A DNA stretch of 29,065 nt from JANXSD01 sp038206385 (GCA_038206385.1 JBBRAW010000034.1:1-29065), one strand, 5' to 3'; shown: positions 7,372 to 15,852, counted from the stretch's first letter. Program-made: numbers and translations. Notes: a model not told the origin generated them from the sequence alone.

Positions 7372-9918
7372 TCACAAATGCTGTACAAGTATTTTATTGT
7401 TTGATAGCATTTTATTTTCATTTATAATTTGAACTATATAAATACCATTTGCCCAATTCTTACAATCTATTTTGGTTTCGATTGCGTTCATGTTTGCATC
7501 TACATTATAAATAAAACGACCTTGAATATCTCTAACTACAATTTGAGTTTTACCGCTTTTTTTTGGATTCAGTACATTAAAAAAGTCATTAGCTGGATTT
7601 GGATAAATTGATATTGGTTGAGTCGTTGAGTTTTCGCTAATACCAACATTTGTACTGTATAGATTTGTTTCCCAAATGCCACGACCATAAGTAGCAATGC
7701 GCAATTTATTAGCTGGAGAATATATTGCAAAATCTGTTACAGTTACGGCAGGTAAACCATTGTTGTATGCCACCCAATTGGCGAGTGAATCATTTTTATA
7801 ATAAACACCTAAATCAGTACCTACATAAATTCCATTGGCACTTGATGGCTCATAAAAAAGACAATTAGCTGGAACATTAGGAAGCGTCCCACTAACATTT
7901 TGAAAAGTAATTCCTCCATCACTACTTTTAAAAACTTTGCTTCCAAAACCTGCTCTACTCACCCAAAGCGTATTAGGTTGAGATGGGTGAACAAGAATGG
8001 CAGTAATTCGATTTGTTCCGGCAAGTGTGGTAGAATTCCAAGTAGCACCGGCGTTTGATGTAAAATACAAAACATTGCCACTACTTGTATAAATAAATTG
8101 AGAATCAGAAGGTGCGATGGCAATTGCTTGCAATGTGTTTCCTGAACTTCCTGTTAATAAATTATTACTTATCGCAGTCCAAGAATCACCACGATTAGTT
8201 GATTTATAAACATCGCTATAACCAGCAAAAATAGTTGTTGAATTTTGTGGATTCAAGGAATATGGCGTTACCCAATCACCAACATAATTATTTCCAAAAT
8301 TATCTTTCGGTGTAATATCATGATATACATCTAAAGTCCATTGATCCAAAGAGCGGTATAATTTTCCAAAAGTATAAGTAGTATAAATTGTATTATCATT
8401 ATTGGGATCTACCGCTGTTTCCATTGCATCTCCACCGTTTGTTGAAAGCCAATTACCTGTAGAAACACGCTTTCTTCCACCATTATCTTGAGTTCCTCCA
8501 ATTACAAAATCTGAATTCGTTTGAGAATTTGCAACAGAATAAAATTGTGTAATGATAAGATGGTTTGATAATTCTTGCCATGTATTTGAATTCGTGTTTA
8601 ATTTATAAAGGCCTCCATCATTATTAAAATAAATAGTATTAGGGGTTAAAGGGTTGAATGCAATATTATGTAGATCAGCATGAACTTCTGGCAGAGGTGG
8701 TGAATTGTACCAAATAGTAATATTCGTCCACGTTGCTCCTGCATCAGTTGATTTTGCAACATCAACATTACCACAATACATTTCAGTAGCATTAATCGGA
8801 GATATAAAAAAGGCTCCATTCCCTGGTGCATTCGATGATTTTAAATTAAATGTACTTCCAGAATTAGAAGATCTATAAACTTGATTATTCACTGAACAAT
8901 AAACAGCAACAACATTTGGATTTGCCGGAGTAACTGCAAGCTTTAGAAAATTATAATTCGTATTAAAATTTGTAATTTTAGTAAATGAAGTGGCCGAATT
9001 ACTCGAATAATAAATTTCACTTGATCCCCAATAATTATCGACGCTTATATAAAGTTCAGAACTAGATCCAGGCTTAAATTTTATGTCATTAATTGATCCA
9101 GCATAAATGAGATTAAAAGTTGATCCACTATTTATTGATTTGTATAATCCAGCAGTGCTCGCAACATAAATAATTGATGAATTACCTGGCTCAAATTCCA
9201 TTTTATAAATTGCATTTTGAGCCGACAATTGCCATACCAATCCAGTAGGATTCCATGTTAATCCTCCATCAATACTTTTATAGACTCCTGCGTTATAATT
9301 CCACCAACCAACAGCATCTCCTGAAGAAACATAAAGCGTGTTTGGATTATTAGGATCAACTAATATTGACCCTGCGCTAACGAATGGAAGTTGATCCCCT
9401 AATGGAATATAATTTAAACCTCCATTAGTTGTTTTCCATAATCCACCATTGGGAGATCCAACATAGAAAATATTTGTGTCAGTAGGATGAAAAGCAATAC
9501 ACGTAGTTCTACCCATTCCTGAATATCCGCCTGTACTTGTTGTTTGTGAAATGTTTGTCCATGAAGAGGTAGCTAATTTTAATACTGATGATTCTAATTC
9601 TCTTGCTTTAAATGCTGAATATAAAAATGCAGCTGAGGGATATTTTCCATCAGAAAAAACGCGATCACGCCAAAAGAATTCCCATCGTTTATATTCAGAG
9701 AACTCTTCAATTTCTTTCGCTGCTGCTGCCTTTTCTTTAACTCCAATGGCTTCTTTTTTTAATTCATCGAGACTATAACGGAAATGTCGATTCATCTTTC
9801 TTTGAGCCTTAAAAAAGTTGCTCTCTTTGGTGTATGGTAAAAAATCGGGTTTTGATTCTTGAGCAAATAAATTAAATGAGCAGAAGAAGAATACAATTGC
9901 AATTAACGTGTTTTTCAT
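7372..9918 (-). CDS. VPS10/sortilin-like BNR beta-propeller protein with T9SS type A sorting domain
   Basis: This is an 848-residue T9SS cargo protein. It has a signal peptide (1-20, ending LFAQ) and a pro-like charged region (about 30-110). A long propeller follows with many Asp-box/BNR motifs such as STDAGATWTN, STNRGDSWTA and SSDGGITFQN, as in VPS10/sortilin-like and glycosyl-hydrolase-like propellers. A complete C-terminal type A sorting domain (about 768-848) starts ISIYPNPANDFF and ends with a G-I-Y-I-V-Q-I strand and LVQHL. The substrate is unknown. No catalytic residues of a sialidase can be assigned, so binding rather than hydrolysis is possible. Start is the ATG at 9918. It is flanked by non-coding stretches of 344 and 255 bp and looks monocistronic. 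Confidence 0.85.
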   Translation of the reverse strand: MKNTLIAIVFFFCSFNLFAQESKPDFLPYTKESNFFKAQRKMNRHFRYSLDELKKEAIGVKEKAAAAKEIEEFSEYKRWEFFWRDRVFSDGKYPSAAFLYSAFKARELESSVLKLATSSWTNISQTTSTGGYSGMGRTTCIAFHPTDTNIFYVGSPNGGLWKTTNGGLNYIPLGDQLPFVSAGSILVDPNNPNTLYVSSGDAVGWWNYNAGVYKSIDGGLTWNPTGLVWQLSAQNAIYKMEFEPGNSSIIYVASTAGLYKSINSGSTFNLIYAGSINDIKFKPGSSSELYISVDNYWGSSEIYYSSNSATSFTKITNFNTNYNFLKLAVTPANPNVVAVYCSVNNQVYRSSNSGSTFNLKSSNAPGNGAFFISPINATEMYCGNVDVAKSTDAGATWTNITIWYNSPPLPEVHADLHNIAFNPLTPNTIYFNNDGGLYKLNTNSNTWQELSNHLIITQFYSVANSQTNSDFVIGGTQDNGGRKRVSTGNWLSTNGGDAMETAVDPNNDNTIYTTYTFGKLYRSLDQWTLDVYHDITPKDNFGNNYVGDWVTPYSLNPQNSTTIFAGYSDVYKSTNRGDSWTAISNNLLTGSSGNTLQAIAIAPSDSQFIYTSSGNVLYFTSNAGATWNSTTLAGTNRITAILVHPSQPNTLWVSRAGFGSKVFKSSDGGITFQNVSGTLPNVPANCLFYEPSSANGIYVGTDLGVYYKNDSLANWVAYNNGLPAVTVTDFAIYSPANKLRIATYGRGIWETNLYSTNVGISENSTTQPISIYPNPANDFFNVLNPKKSGKTQIVVRDIQGRFIYNVDANMNAIETKIDCKNWANGIYIVQIINENKMLSNNKILVQHL

Positions 9919-10173
9919 ATCAAAAAATCTTAATTTTTTTTATCACTAGCGAATTTCGAGAATGTTTTAGTACTTTCCTAGTGTTTACTTTTAAATACTT
10001 TTCTTGATACATCAAATTAAGTATTTTATAACCACACAAAATTGCCTATTAAAAAATTTTATGAAAGTAGAAGTGTTGATTCTGAGCAAAATTCTCTAAC
10101 AAAAAAATAGATGATAATTACAAGTTGAAATATAAATATGCTTAAAATGTGCTTATGTTTTCTATAAAAAAAA

Positions 10174-11736
10174 CTACAACTTAATTTCTTCGCCTTGTTG
10201 ATTTAAAAAATGGTATTCCATCATGTGATATGACGAGATAGGTTCAATTTTTATCCAGCGCTTAAATTTCTTGTACCATTTCCATTGAAAAGAATTTAGT
10301 TTCCAAAAACCTTTTTTTAGATACGCTGCTAAAAATGGATGCACTTGCAAAACGAGCGATGATTCGTTTTGTTCGCTACACAAATAATTAATATTATTTT
10401 CAATGTCATCAACAAATAAAAGTGATGATTTAATTTCTCCTGTACCATCGCATGCAGGACATTTTTCTACTGTAATAATATCGGTAGCAGGACGAACACG
10501 TTCTCGCGTTAATTGTACTAAACCAAATTTACTTGGAGGTAAAATTGTATGGCGAGCACGATCCAATTTCATCTCATCACGCAACGTATCGAACAACTCT
10601 TTACGATGAAGTGTATTTTTCATGTCGATAAAATCGATCACGATAATTCCACCCATATCACGTAAGCGAAGTTGACGAGCGATCTCTTTTGCTGCTGCGA
10701 GATTTACTGCCAATGCACTTGCTTCCTGAGTATCGATAGGTCCTTTATTGCGACCTCCACTATTCACATCTATCACATGCAAAGCTTCTGTATGCTCCAC
10801 GATAAGGTATGAGCCACCAGCAAGATTTACTGTTTTTCCGAAAAGAGATTTTATCTGTTTGTCTACTCCGAAATGTTCGAAGATGGGAACTTTACCTTTG
10901 TACAGTTTTACGATATCAACTTGTTCGGGAGCGATGCCACGGATATAACTTTTTATTTCGTCGGCAAGTTGTGTATCGTTAACATGAATATTATTAAAAT
11001 TCGGGCTGAGTAAGTCACGAAGAATTGTTGAGGTGCGATCCATCTCTCCTAACAATTTGTATGGAGGTTCGGCAGTTTTCATCAATTCATAAAGTGATTC
11101 CCAACGAGCACATAAATCTTGAATATCTCGATCAAGATCGGCAACCTTTTTTCCTTCAGCAACGGTACGGATTATGATTCCAAAATTACGCGGCTTGATA
11201 CTTTGCGCAAGGCGTTTTAATCGCATGCGTTCTGCCGAACTTTTTATTTTTTGGGATACAGAAACGATATCTGAAAAAGGAACAAGCACCACAAATCTTC
11301 CTGCCAATGAAATTTCGGCGGTGATACGAGGACCTTTCGTGGAGATGGGTTCTTTAGCAATTTGCACCATCAAGTTAAGACCGGAATTAAGTATTTGCGA
11401 TACTTTTCCTGCTTTATTGATGTCAGCCTCTAATTGAAAATTATTAAGTAAGGACTCGGTTTGTTTACCGTTACTTACTTGTTTCATGTAACTCAGGAGT
11501 GATTGGATTTGAGGTCCTAAATCCAGGTAATGTAAAAATGCATCTTTCTCATAGCCGATGTCTACAAAGGCAGCGTTGAGAGAAGGCATAAGTTTTTTGA
11601 CGCGGCCTAGATAGATATCACCCACGGAGAAGTTATTTTCTTTCTTCTCTTTGTTTAATTCTACCAGCCGCTTCTCTTCCTGCAGGGCTATTGTAACCTC
11701 TGAGGTGGAAGCATCGATAATTAATTCACTGTTCAA
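10174..11736 (-). CDS. rng: Ribonuclease E/G family protein (RNase G)
   Basis: It is a single-strand-specific endoribonuclease for rRNA maturation and mRNA decay in the cytoplasm, 520 residues, the usual size in Bacteroidota. The S1 domain starts near residue 38 (GDIYLGRVKKLMPSLNAAFVDIG). The catalytic aspartates are D323 in VIDVNSGG and D368 in IVIDFIDM. The Zn-link is C426/C429 in KCPACDGTG. The start codon is TTG at 11736: the family-typical N-terminus NSELIIDASTSEV begins right there, and no in-frame ATG occurs until about residue 50. A TAATTTTG box ends 4 bp before it. The gene lies 347 bp downstream of the HU/TPR/mini-ribosomal-protein group on the same strand. Confidence 0.96.
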   Translation of the reverse strand: MNSELIIDASTSEVTIALQEEKRLVELNKEKKENNFSVGDIYLGRVKKLMPSLNAAFVDIGYEKDAFLHYLDLGPQIQSLLSYMKQVSNGKQTESLLNNFQLEADINKAGKVSQILNSGLNLMVQIAKEPISTKGPRITAEISLAGRFVVLVPFSDIVSVSQKIKSSAERMRLKRLAQSIKPRNFGIIIRTVAEGKKVADLDRDIQDLCARWESLYELMKTAEPPYKLLGEMDRTSTILRDLLSPNFNNIHVNDTQLADEIKSYIRGIAPEQVDIVKLYKGKVPIFEHFGVDKQIKSLFGKTVNLAGGSYLIVEHTEALHVIDVNSGGRNKGPIDTQEASALAVNLAAAKEIARQLRLRDMGGIIVIDFIDMKNTLHRKELFDTLRDEMKLDRARHTILPPSKFGLVQLTRERVRPATDIITVEKCPACDGTGEIKSSLLFVDDIENNINYLCSEQNESSLVLQVHPFLAAYLKKGFWKLNSFQWKWYKKFKRWIKIEPISSYHMMEYHFLNQQGEEIKL

Positions 11737-11740
11737 TCTG

Positions 11741-11748
11741 CAAAATTA
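11741..11748 (-). promoter_or_regulatory. -7 promoter box very close to the rng TTG start
   Basis: On the minus strand this reads TAATTTTG, an exact TAnnTTTG match, with 4 bp to the TTG start codon. No clear -33 TTG is seen at the right distance. If used, the transcript would be leaderless or nearly so. Confidence 0.4.
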
Positions 11749-12005
11749 TTATAGCAGAATCTGGATTGAGCACAGCCATCTTAATGAGATACTATTTTCA
11801 TTGATCCGCTTGCATTGATGCAAAAAGGCGACCTAGAATGACGCATAATAACTCATTAGGAATTTTCACGATTTTCTCGTGTGCTGTTCTGGTATTTTTA
11901 AGCAACTGCAATCTTCTAAAAACGTGACTTGATAAATACTCATAACAAGTAAACAGTACACATTGAAATTAAAATGCCTGATAAAGTTCAGCATGCTACA
12001 TTAAG

Positions 12006-12056
12006 TTTCCATTCTATGTTTTAGGAGTTTGAAAACTCTTCAACACAGAATGGAAA
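12006..12056 (-). ncRNA. Conserved-looking RNA hairpin in the 347-bp gap upstream of rng
   Basis: Arms 12006-12020 and 12042-12056 pair over 15 positions. The single imperfect pair is A-C on the plus strand but U-G on the minus strand, so the structure is complete only in minus-strand RNA. A second 5-bp stem (12025-12029 with 12034-12038) sits inside the loop. It lies 28 bp after the mini ribosomal protein gene on the same strand. No T-tract follows, so it may be a 3' stabiliser, a processing site or a weak terminator. The rest of 11749-12005 shows nothing else clear. Confidence 0.45.
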
Positions 12057-12083
12057 TTCAATACCAGAATAAAGCCAGTCGGC

Positions 12084-12176
12084 TTATTTCTTTTTCTTAT
12101 GACGATTTTTTCTCAAACGTTTTTTGCGTTTGTGAGTGGCCATTTTATGACGTTTACGTTTTTTACCTGATGGCAT
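12084..12176 (-). CDS. AURKAIP1/COX24 (bS22-like) mini ribosomal protein
   Basis: This is a 30-residue, extremely basic protein reading MPSGKKRKRHKMATHKRKKR, then ten more basic residues and a stop. Basic mini-proteins of this length and pattern are known in Bacteroidota as AURKAIP1/COX24 domain proteins, related to mitochondrial mS38 and actinobacterial bS22 of the small ribosomal subunit. It is too short for usual ORF cut-offs. It starts at the ATG at 12176, 33 bp after the TPR gene, so it is probably co-transcribed with HU and TPR. Its placement between nucleoid and RNA-processing genes suits a housekeeping role. Confidence 0.88.
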   Translation of the reverse strand: MPSGKKRKRHKMATHKRKKRLRKNRHKKKK

Positions 12177-12209
12177 AGTAGTAAATTTTTATGCGTTAAT
12201 AATATTCTT

Positions 12210-13073
12210 TTATCTTGAATGTACTTCTTTCTTAAGGTCATCAACCATTTTCCCAATTTGCGTTACTGCCTGGTAATCATCCGACTTTTTTGTAAAAGTT
12301 TGATAGTTACTGATAGCATTTGTTGTATCGCCCATTTGCAAATAAATCTGACCTAAGAACAGGTACATATCCGAACGTTTTGGATTGATCTCTAAAACCT
12401 TTTGAAATCGTACAATTGCTTTATCTAGCTGACCAGATTTCACAGATAACATTCCTAAATTATACTGAGCCATTTCATGATTAGGATTTGCTGCAATCAC
12501 TTCGCGCAAGAGCATAATTCCTTTCATGGGTTCACCAGTACCTTCCGCATAACAGGCACCGAGGTCTGTTTTTGCATCTAAATTATTAGGATTTAACTCC
12601 AATACTTTTTGATAATTACTGATTGCTTTTTGCACCATCATTTCACGCAGACCAGAGTCTTGAGCGAGTTTGAAGGAATCAAAATAGCGATAAGCTGCAT
12701 CAAGGTAACCGTGATCAGTATTCATCACTTTTGCTTTTCTCTCAAACCAAACTGCGGAGGCTGCAGGAATACTTTGACGATCCCAGAAACGACCGATTTC
12801 ATCAAGTAATGCTGTATCCTTATCTCCTGCCGATTGTTTCAAACCCAACTCAAGATGATCGAGTTGTGCTATCTGTTCTTTATTGAGGGCTCCCTTTGCT
12901 GATTTGAGTAATGCATCTCCGTTAAATGCTGGATCTTCTTGATGTTGCTCCGACTGAGCTTGATGAGCCATTTGTTTTGATGTAACATTTACTTGCGAAG
13001 GAGCGAGTAAAAGACCTACAGTTAGAACAATGGCTGCAACAACAACAATTATTTGCAGCTTACGAGATGACAT
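12210..13073 (-). CDS. Membrane-anchored TPR protein
   Basis: This 287-residue protein has an N-terminal membrane segment (about residues 7-25) and no lipobox, so the soluble part probably faces the periplasm. The middle is helical. Three tetratricopeptide repeats follow at about residues 150-255: ISNYQKVLELNPNNLDAKTD, then EVIAANPNHEMAQYNLGM, then IVRFQKVLEINPKRSDMYLF. TPRs bind protein partners, but no partner is evident. The start lies 3 bp after the HU stop, so the two genes are almost certainly one operon, with the mini ribosomal protein gene next. Confidence 0.85.
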   Translation of the reverse strand: MSSRKLQIIVVVAAIVLTVGLLLAPSQVNVTSKQMAHQAQSEQHQEDPAFNGDALLKSAKGALNKEQIAQLDHLELGLKQSAGDKDTALLDEIGRFWDRQSIPAASAVWFERKAKVMNTDHGYLDAAYRYFDSFKLAQDSGLREMMVQKAISNYQKVLELNPNNLDAKTDLGACYAEGTGEPMKGIMLLREVIAANPNHEMAQYNLGMLSVKSGQLDKAIVRFQKVLEINPKRSDMYLFLGQIYLQMGDTTNAISNYQTFTKKSDDYQAVTQIGKMVDDLKKEVHSR

Positions 13074-13076
13074 TAC

Positions 13077-13376
13077 TTATTGCGCAACTTTTTTAGAGTG
13101 TGAGCTTTTCACGCGCTCCGTAAATGTTTTAGCCGGTTTAAATGCTGGGATATAATGCTCGGGGATAATAATCGTAGCGTTCTTTGTAATAATACGTCCA
13201 GTTTTTTTGGCGCGTTTCTTTACGATGAAACTTCCAAATCCACGTAAGTAAACGTTTTCGTCGTTGATTAATGAGTTGCGAACAACTTTCATCATTGATT
13301 CAATGGTTTGTTGCACCATCACCTTCTCAATTCCGGTTTTGGTAGAAATTTCATTTACTAATTCTGCTTTCGTCAT
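13077..13376 (-). CDS. HU/IHF-family DNA-binding protein
   Basis: This is a 99-residue nucleoid protein that binds and bends DNA as a dimer. It opens with the classic MTKAELVNEISTKTGI helix. The GFGSFIVKKRAKKTGR segment marks the start of the DNA-binding arms, and IPEHYIPAFKPAKTF is the C-terminal signature. An in-frame ATG 45 bp upstream (13421) would overlap the promoter box at 13419-13426 and add a non-family N-terminus, so I chose 13376. It is the first gene of a minus-strand operon with the TPR protein and the bS22-like protein, and is divergent from mutY. Confidence 0.93.
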   Translation of the reverse strand: MTKAELVNEISTKTGIEKVMVQQTIESMMKVVRNSLINDENVYLRGFGSFIVKKRAKKTGRIITKNATIIIPEHYIPAFKPAKTFTERVKSSHSKKVAQ

Positions 13377-13418
13377 GATGACAATTTTATTAAGAGAGGT
13401 TTTCCTTTTAAAGGGCTG

Positions 13419-13448
13419 CAAAGATAGGCTTTCTCACTTAAATTCAAA
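13419..13448 (-). promoter_or_regulatory. Consensus promoter of the HU operon
   Basis: On the minus strand TTTG (13448-13445), an 18-bp spacer and TATCTTTG (13426-13419) match the phylum consensus exactly. The predicted transcript start is about 35 nt before the HU ATG. Confidence 0.75.
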
Positions 13449-13460
13449 ATATTAATTCAT

Positions 13461-13468
13461 TACTTTTG
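13461..13468 (+). promoter_or_regulatory. Possible -7 box of mutY
   Basis: TACTTTTG matches TAnnTTTG exactly and ends 17 bp before the mutY ATG. No convincing -33 element is seen. It would place the mutY and HU promoters within 60 bp of each other, on opposite strands. Confidence 0.35.
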
Positions 13469-13485
13469 AGCCCGTTACAAAAAAT

Positions 13486-14559
13486 ATGAAGGATTTTTCA
13501 AAGATTTTGTCTGTTTGGTACCTGAAAAATGGTCGTGAACTGCCTTGGCGTAGCACTAAAAACCCTTATTTTATATGGCTTTCTGAAATTATTTTGCAAC
13601 AAACGCGTGTTGAACAAGGTCTTCCTTATTATGAACGATTCATCGAAAATTTTCCAGAAATTCAAGATCTAGCGAAAGCATCGCAAGATAAAATTCTACA
13701 ATTGTGGCAAGGATTAGGATATTATTCACGAGCAAGGAATCTACATACTGCTGCAAAACAGATCGTTACTGAATATGATGGTGTCTTTCCAAATTCATAC
13801 GGAGACATCCATACATTAAAAGGTGTTGGAGATTATACATCAGCTGCCATCGCGTCTTTTGCCTTTGGATTACCACATTCCGTTGTTGATGGCAACGTTT
13901 ATCGGTTTTTGTCGAGATGTTTTGGGATTGCAACGCCCATCGATTCATCAGAAGGGAAAAAAGAATTTGCACAACTTGCCGAAAAGCTCCTCGATAAGCG
14001 AAATCCAGGTCGGCATAACCAAGGAATGATGGAAATGGGTGCCATAATTTGCAAACCAACGAGTCCAAATTGCCTTGAATGTCCCTTTGCTGGATATTGT
14101 GTAGCCTACAATAATGATTTGATTCCTCTATTACCTTTAAAAGCGAAAAAACTCAAAGTTCGCACCCGATACTTTAACTATTTAATCATCCATGATGGAA
14201 CGTCTGTAGTGATAAATGCTCGAACAGCGAAAGATATCTGGCAAGGTCTTTTTGATTTCCCTCTGATAGAAAGCGACCACGATTTTGAGCCAGCTGAATT
14301 ATTGAATGATAAGCGATTTATTTCGATCACAAATGGAAAGGGAACTTATGAATCAACAAGTGAACAGATCAAACATCTTCTGTCGCATCAAAAATTACTT
14401 GCGCGATTTCATTGGATTAAAGTAAAAAGTTTATCATCATACAAAAAAAATAAAGTAGTAGATTTTGATGATTTAGTACATTTCGGAATGCCACAATTGA
14501 TCGTTAAATATTTAAAAGATCATCGTATGAAAAGTTTAAAGAATCTCGATAAGAAATAA
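13486..14559 (+). CDS. mutY: A/G-specific adenine glycosylase
   Basis: It removes adenine mispaired with 8-oxoguanine, starting base-excision repair. Length is 357 residues. The catalytic Glu is E34 in LSEIILQQT. The helix-hairpin-helix is LKGVGDYTSAAI (111-122). The catalytic Asp is D135 in VVDGNVYRF. The [4Fe-4S] ligands are C189, C196, C199 and C205 with the standard C-x6-C-x2-C-x5-C spacing. A NUDIX-like C-terminal domain (about 225-345) reads the 8-oxoG, with WQGLFDFPLIE. It is followed 135 bp later by ssb, a usual neighbour in this phylum. There is no sign of damage. Confidence 0.97.
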   Translation: MKDFSKILSVWYLKNGRELPWRSTKNPYFIWLSEIILQQTRVEQGLPYYERFIENFPEIQDLAKASQDKILQLWQGLGYYSRARNLHTAAKQIVTEYDGVFPNSYGDIHTLKGVGDYTSAAIASFAFGLPHSVVDGNVYRFLSRCFGIATPIDSSEGKKEFAQLAEKLLDKRNPGRHNQGMMEMGAIICKPTSPNCLECPFAGYCVAYNNDLIPLLPLKAKKLKVRTRYFNYLIIHDGTSVVINARTAKDIWQGLFDFPLIESDHDFEPAELLNDKRFISITNGKGTYESTSEQIKHLLSHQKLLARFHWIKVKSLSSYKKNKVVDFDDLVHFGMPQLIVKYLKDHRMKSLKNLDKK

Positions 14560-14616
14560 TCATTCGATTTTCTATCCTTTAAATATTATCAAACTTTTTT
14601 TAGAACGAGGAATAAT

Positions 14617-14624
14617 TAACTTTG
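14617..14624 (+). promoter_or_regulatory. Predicted -7 box of ssb
   Basis: TAACTTTG matches TAnnTTTG, with a T-rich stretch (TTTT at 14597-14600) about 16 bp upstream where the -33 box should be. It would give a leader of about 65 nt before ssb. Confidence 0.4.
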
Positions 14625-14694
14625 CTTATCGCCTTATTGGTTTTGGAGTCCAGATAGCATCGAGTAAGCATACGAACCTTAAATTCTAAATAGC

Positions 14695-15108
14695 ATGTCA
14701 GGAGTAAACAAAGTTATATTGATTGGCAATCTTGGTAAAGACCCAGAATATCGCCACATGGAAGGCGGCATTATGGTGGCGAAATTTCCGCTTGCAACCA
14801 CCGAATATTTTAAGAACAAAGATGGACAGCGACAGGATCAAACCGAATGGCATAACGTTGTTTTGTGGCGCGGATTAGCTGAAGCAGCCGAACGTTTATT
14901 ACTTCGTAAAGGACACATGGTTTATATTGAAGGTAAGCTGCGTACGCGTAACTGGGAGAAAGATGGTATCAAGCGTTATGCAACAGAAATCATAGCCGAA
15001 AACATGACCATGTTAAGCAAACGTGATCCATTACCTAATCAACAAAGTGACGAAACACATGATGAAACACCTCCAATGACAGATATGGGTGGTGATCTTC
15101 CGTTTTAA
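14695..15108 (+). CDS. ssb: Single-stranded DNA-binding protein
   Basis: It coats ssDNA during replication, recombination and repair. Length is 137 residues. The OB fold occupies about residues 1-105, beginning SGVNKVILIGNLGKDPEYRH, with EWHNVVLWRGLAE and a GHMVYIEGKLRTRNWE strand. A short disordered linker leads to the acidic tip DMGGDLPF, which recruits partner proteins. The start is the ATG at 14695. The gldD frame opens 3 bp after the stop, so the two are probably co-transcribed. Confidence 0.97.
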   Translation: MSGVNKVILIGNLGKDPEYRHMEGGIMVAKFPLATTEYFKNKDGQRQDQTEWHNVVLWRGLAEAAERLLLRKGHMVYIEGKLRTRNWEKDGIKRYATEIIAENMTMLSKRDPLPNQQSDETHDETPPMTDMGGDLPF

Positions 15109-15111
15109 GCA

Positions 15112-15708
15112 TTGAATTTTATTTCATCTTTGTCGCCCATGCTGAAACTTCTTACTAGCCTGCTATTGGTTTTCCTATTATCAGGATGCCATCACGACGA
15201 TTATACTCCCAAGCCACGAGGATATTTTCGTATTGAATATCCGAAGCACAAATACAAACTTTTTGAACCAAAAGATTGTCCTTTTAGTTTTGAGATTCCC
15301 GACTACGCATTCGTAGTCCCTGATTCAAATTCACTTTCTGATCCATGTTGGTATTACGTAATTATGCCTCGGTTAAATGGACAATTATATTTAACCTACA
15401 AAGCTGTTCATGGAAATTTGCGAGATTACATGGAAGATACTCGCACCTTGGTTTACAAGCACACTTCTCGCGCAAGTTCTATCGACGAAAGATTAGTATC
15501 TTTCAACAAAGGAGTTTATGGTGTGTTGTATGATATTGGTGGAGATGCAGCATCACCTTCTCAATTTTTTGTTACTGATAGCTCAACAAACTTTTTGCGT
15601 GGCGCACTTTATTTTAATGCTGAACCCAATGCAGATTCCATCGCTCCATCAATTGCTTTTGTTAAAGAAGATATTGAACACATGTTGAAGACATTGAAAT
15701 GGAAATAA
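15112..15708 (+). CDS. gldD: Gliding-motility lipoprotein GldD
   Basis: This is an envelope lipoprotein required for gliding and T9SS function in flavobacteria. The frame encodes 198 residues. The lipobox LLSGC puts the lipidated cysteine at residue 26, or at 17 if translation starts at the in-frame ATG at 15139, which gives a more compact signal peptide. The mature start includes YTPKPRGYFRIEYPKHKYK and later SFEIPDYAFVVPD, both hallmarks of GldD. In flavobacteria gldE often lies between ssb and gldD, but here ssb abuts gldD directly. Either ATG is possible. A terminator overlaps the stop codon. Confidence 0.92.
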   Translation: MNFISSLSPMLKLLTSLLLVFLLSGCHHDDYTPKPRGYFRIEYPKHKYKLFEPKDCPFSFEIPDYAFVVPDSNSLSDPCWYYVIMPRLNGQLYLTYKAVHGNLRDYMEDTRTLVYKHTSRASSIDERLVSFNKGVYGVLYDIGGDAASPSQFFVTDSSTNFLRGALYFNAEPNADSIAPSIAFVKEDIEHMLKTLKWK

Positions 15709-15745
15709 TTTTCATTTGCAATCGCTTTCGCGGATGAAAATTTTT
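15707..15745 (+). terminator. Terminator of the ssb-gldD unit
   Basis: A 9-bp stem (AATTTTCAT at 15707-15715 with ATGAAAATT at 15734-15742) begins in the gldD stop codon and is followed by T residues to 15745. Its loop has a small CG-rich inner stem. Confidence 0.65.
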
Positions 15746-15844
15746 GGTCCTATTGAAATGGAATTTATAATTTCATATCAAATCATTTTTAGAAGAACTA
15801 TGCGCTAAGGCGATTTTTAAAACCTTCTTTCAATTTTTTATTAT

Positions 15845-15852
15845 TATATTTG
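15845..15852 (+). promoter_or_regulatory. Possible -7 box upstream of the poly-G leader
   Basis: TATATTTG matches TAnnTTTG and lies 67 bp before the upstream ATG at 15919, but no -33 TTG is seen at the right distance. It is the best candidate promoter in the 376-bp gap after gldD. The gap also holds the poly-G leader frame. Confidence 0.3.

Noticed and set aside
9919..10173. Possible small gene or promoter in the 255-bp gap
   Set aside because: Only near-matches to promoter boxes (TTAATTTG) and no convincing open frame.
11867..11881. Small CACGA/TCGTG stem upstream of rng
   Set aside because: A five-bp stem is too short to support without further evidence.
13377..13421. Longer HU start at 13421
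   Set aside because: The added 15 residues are not family-like and the codon overlaps the -7 box of a consensus promoter.
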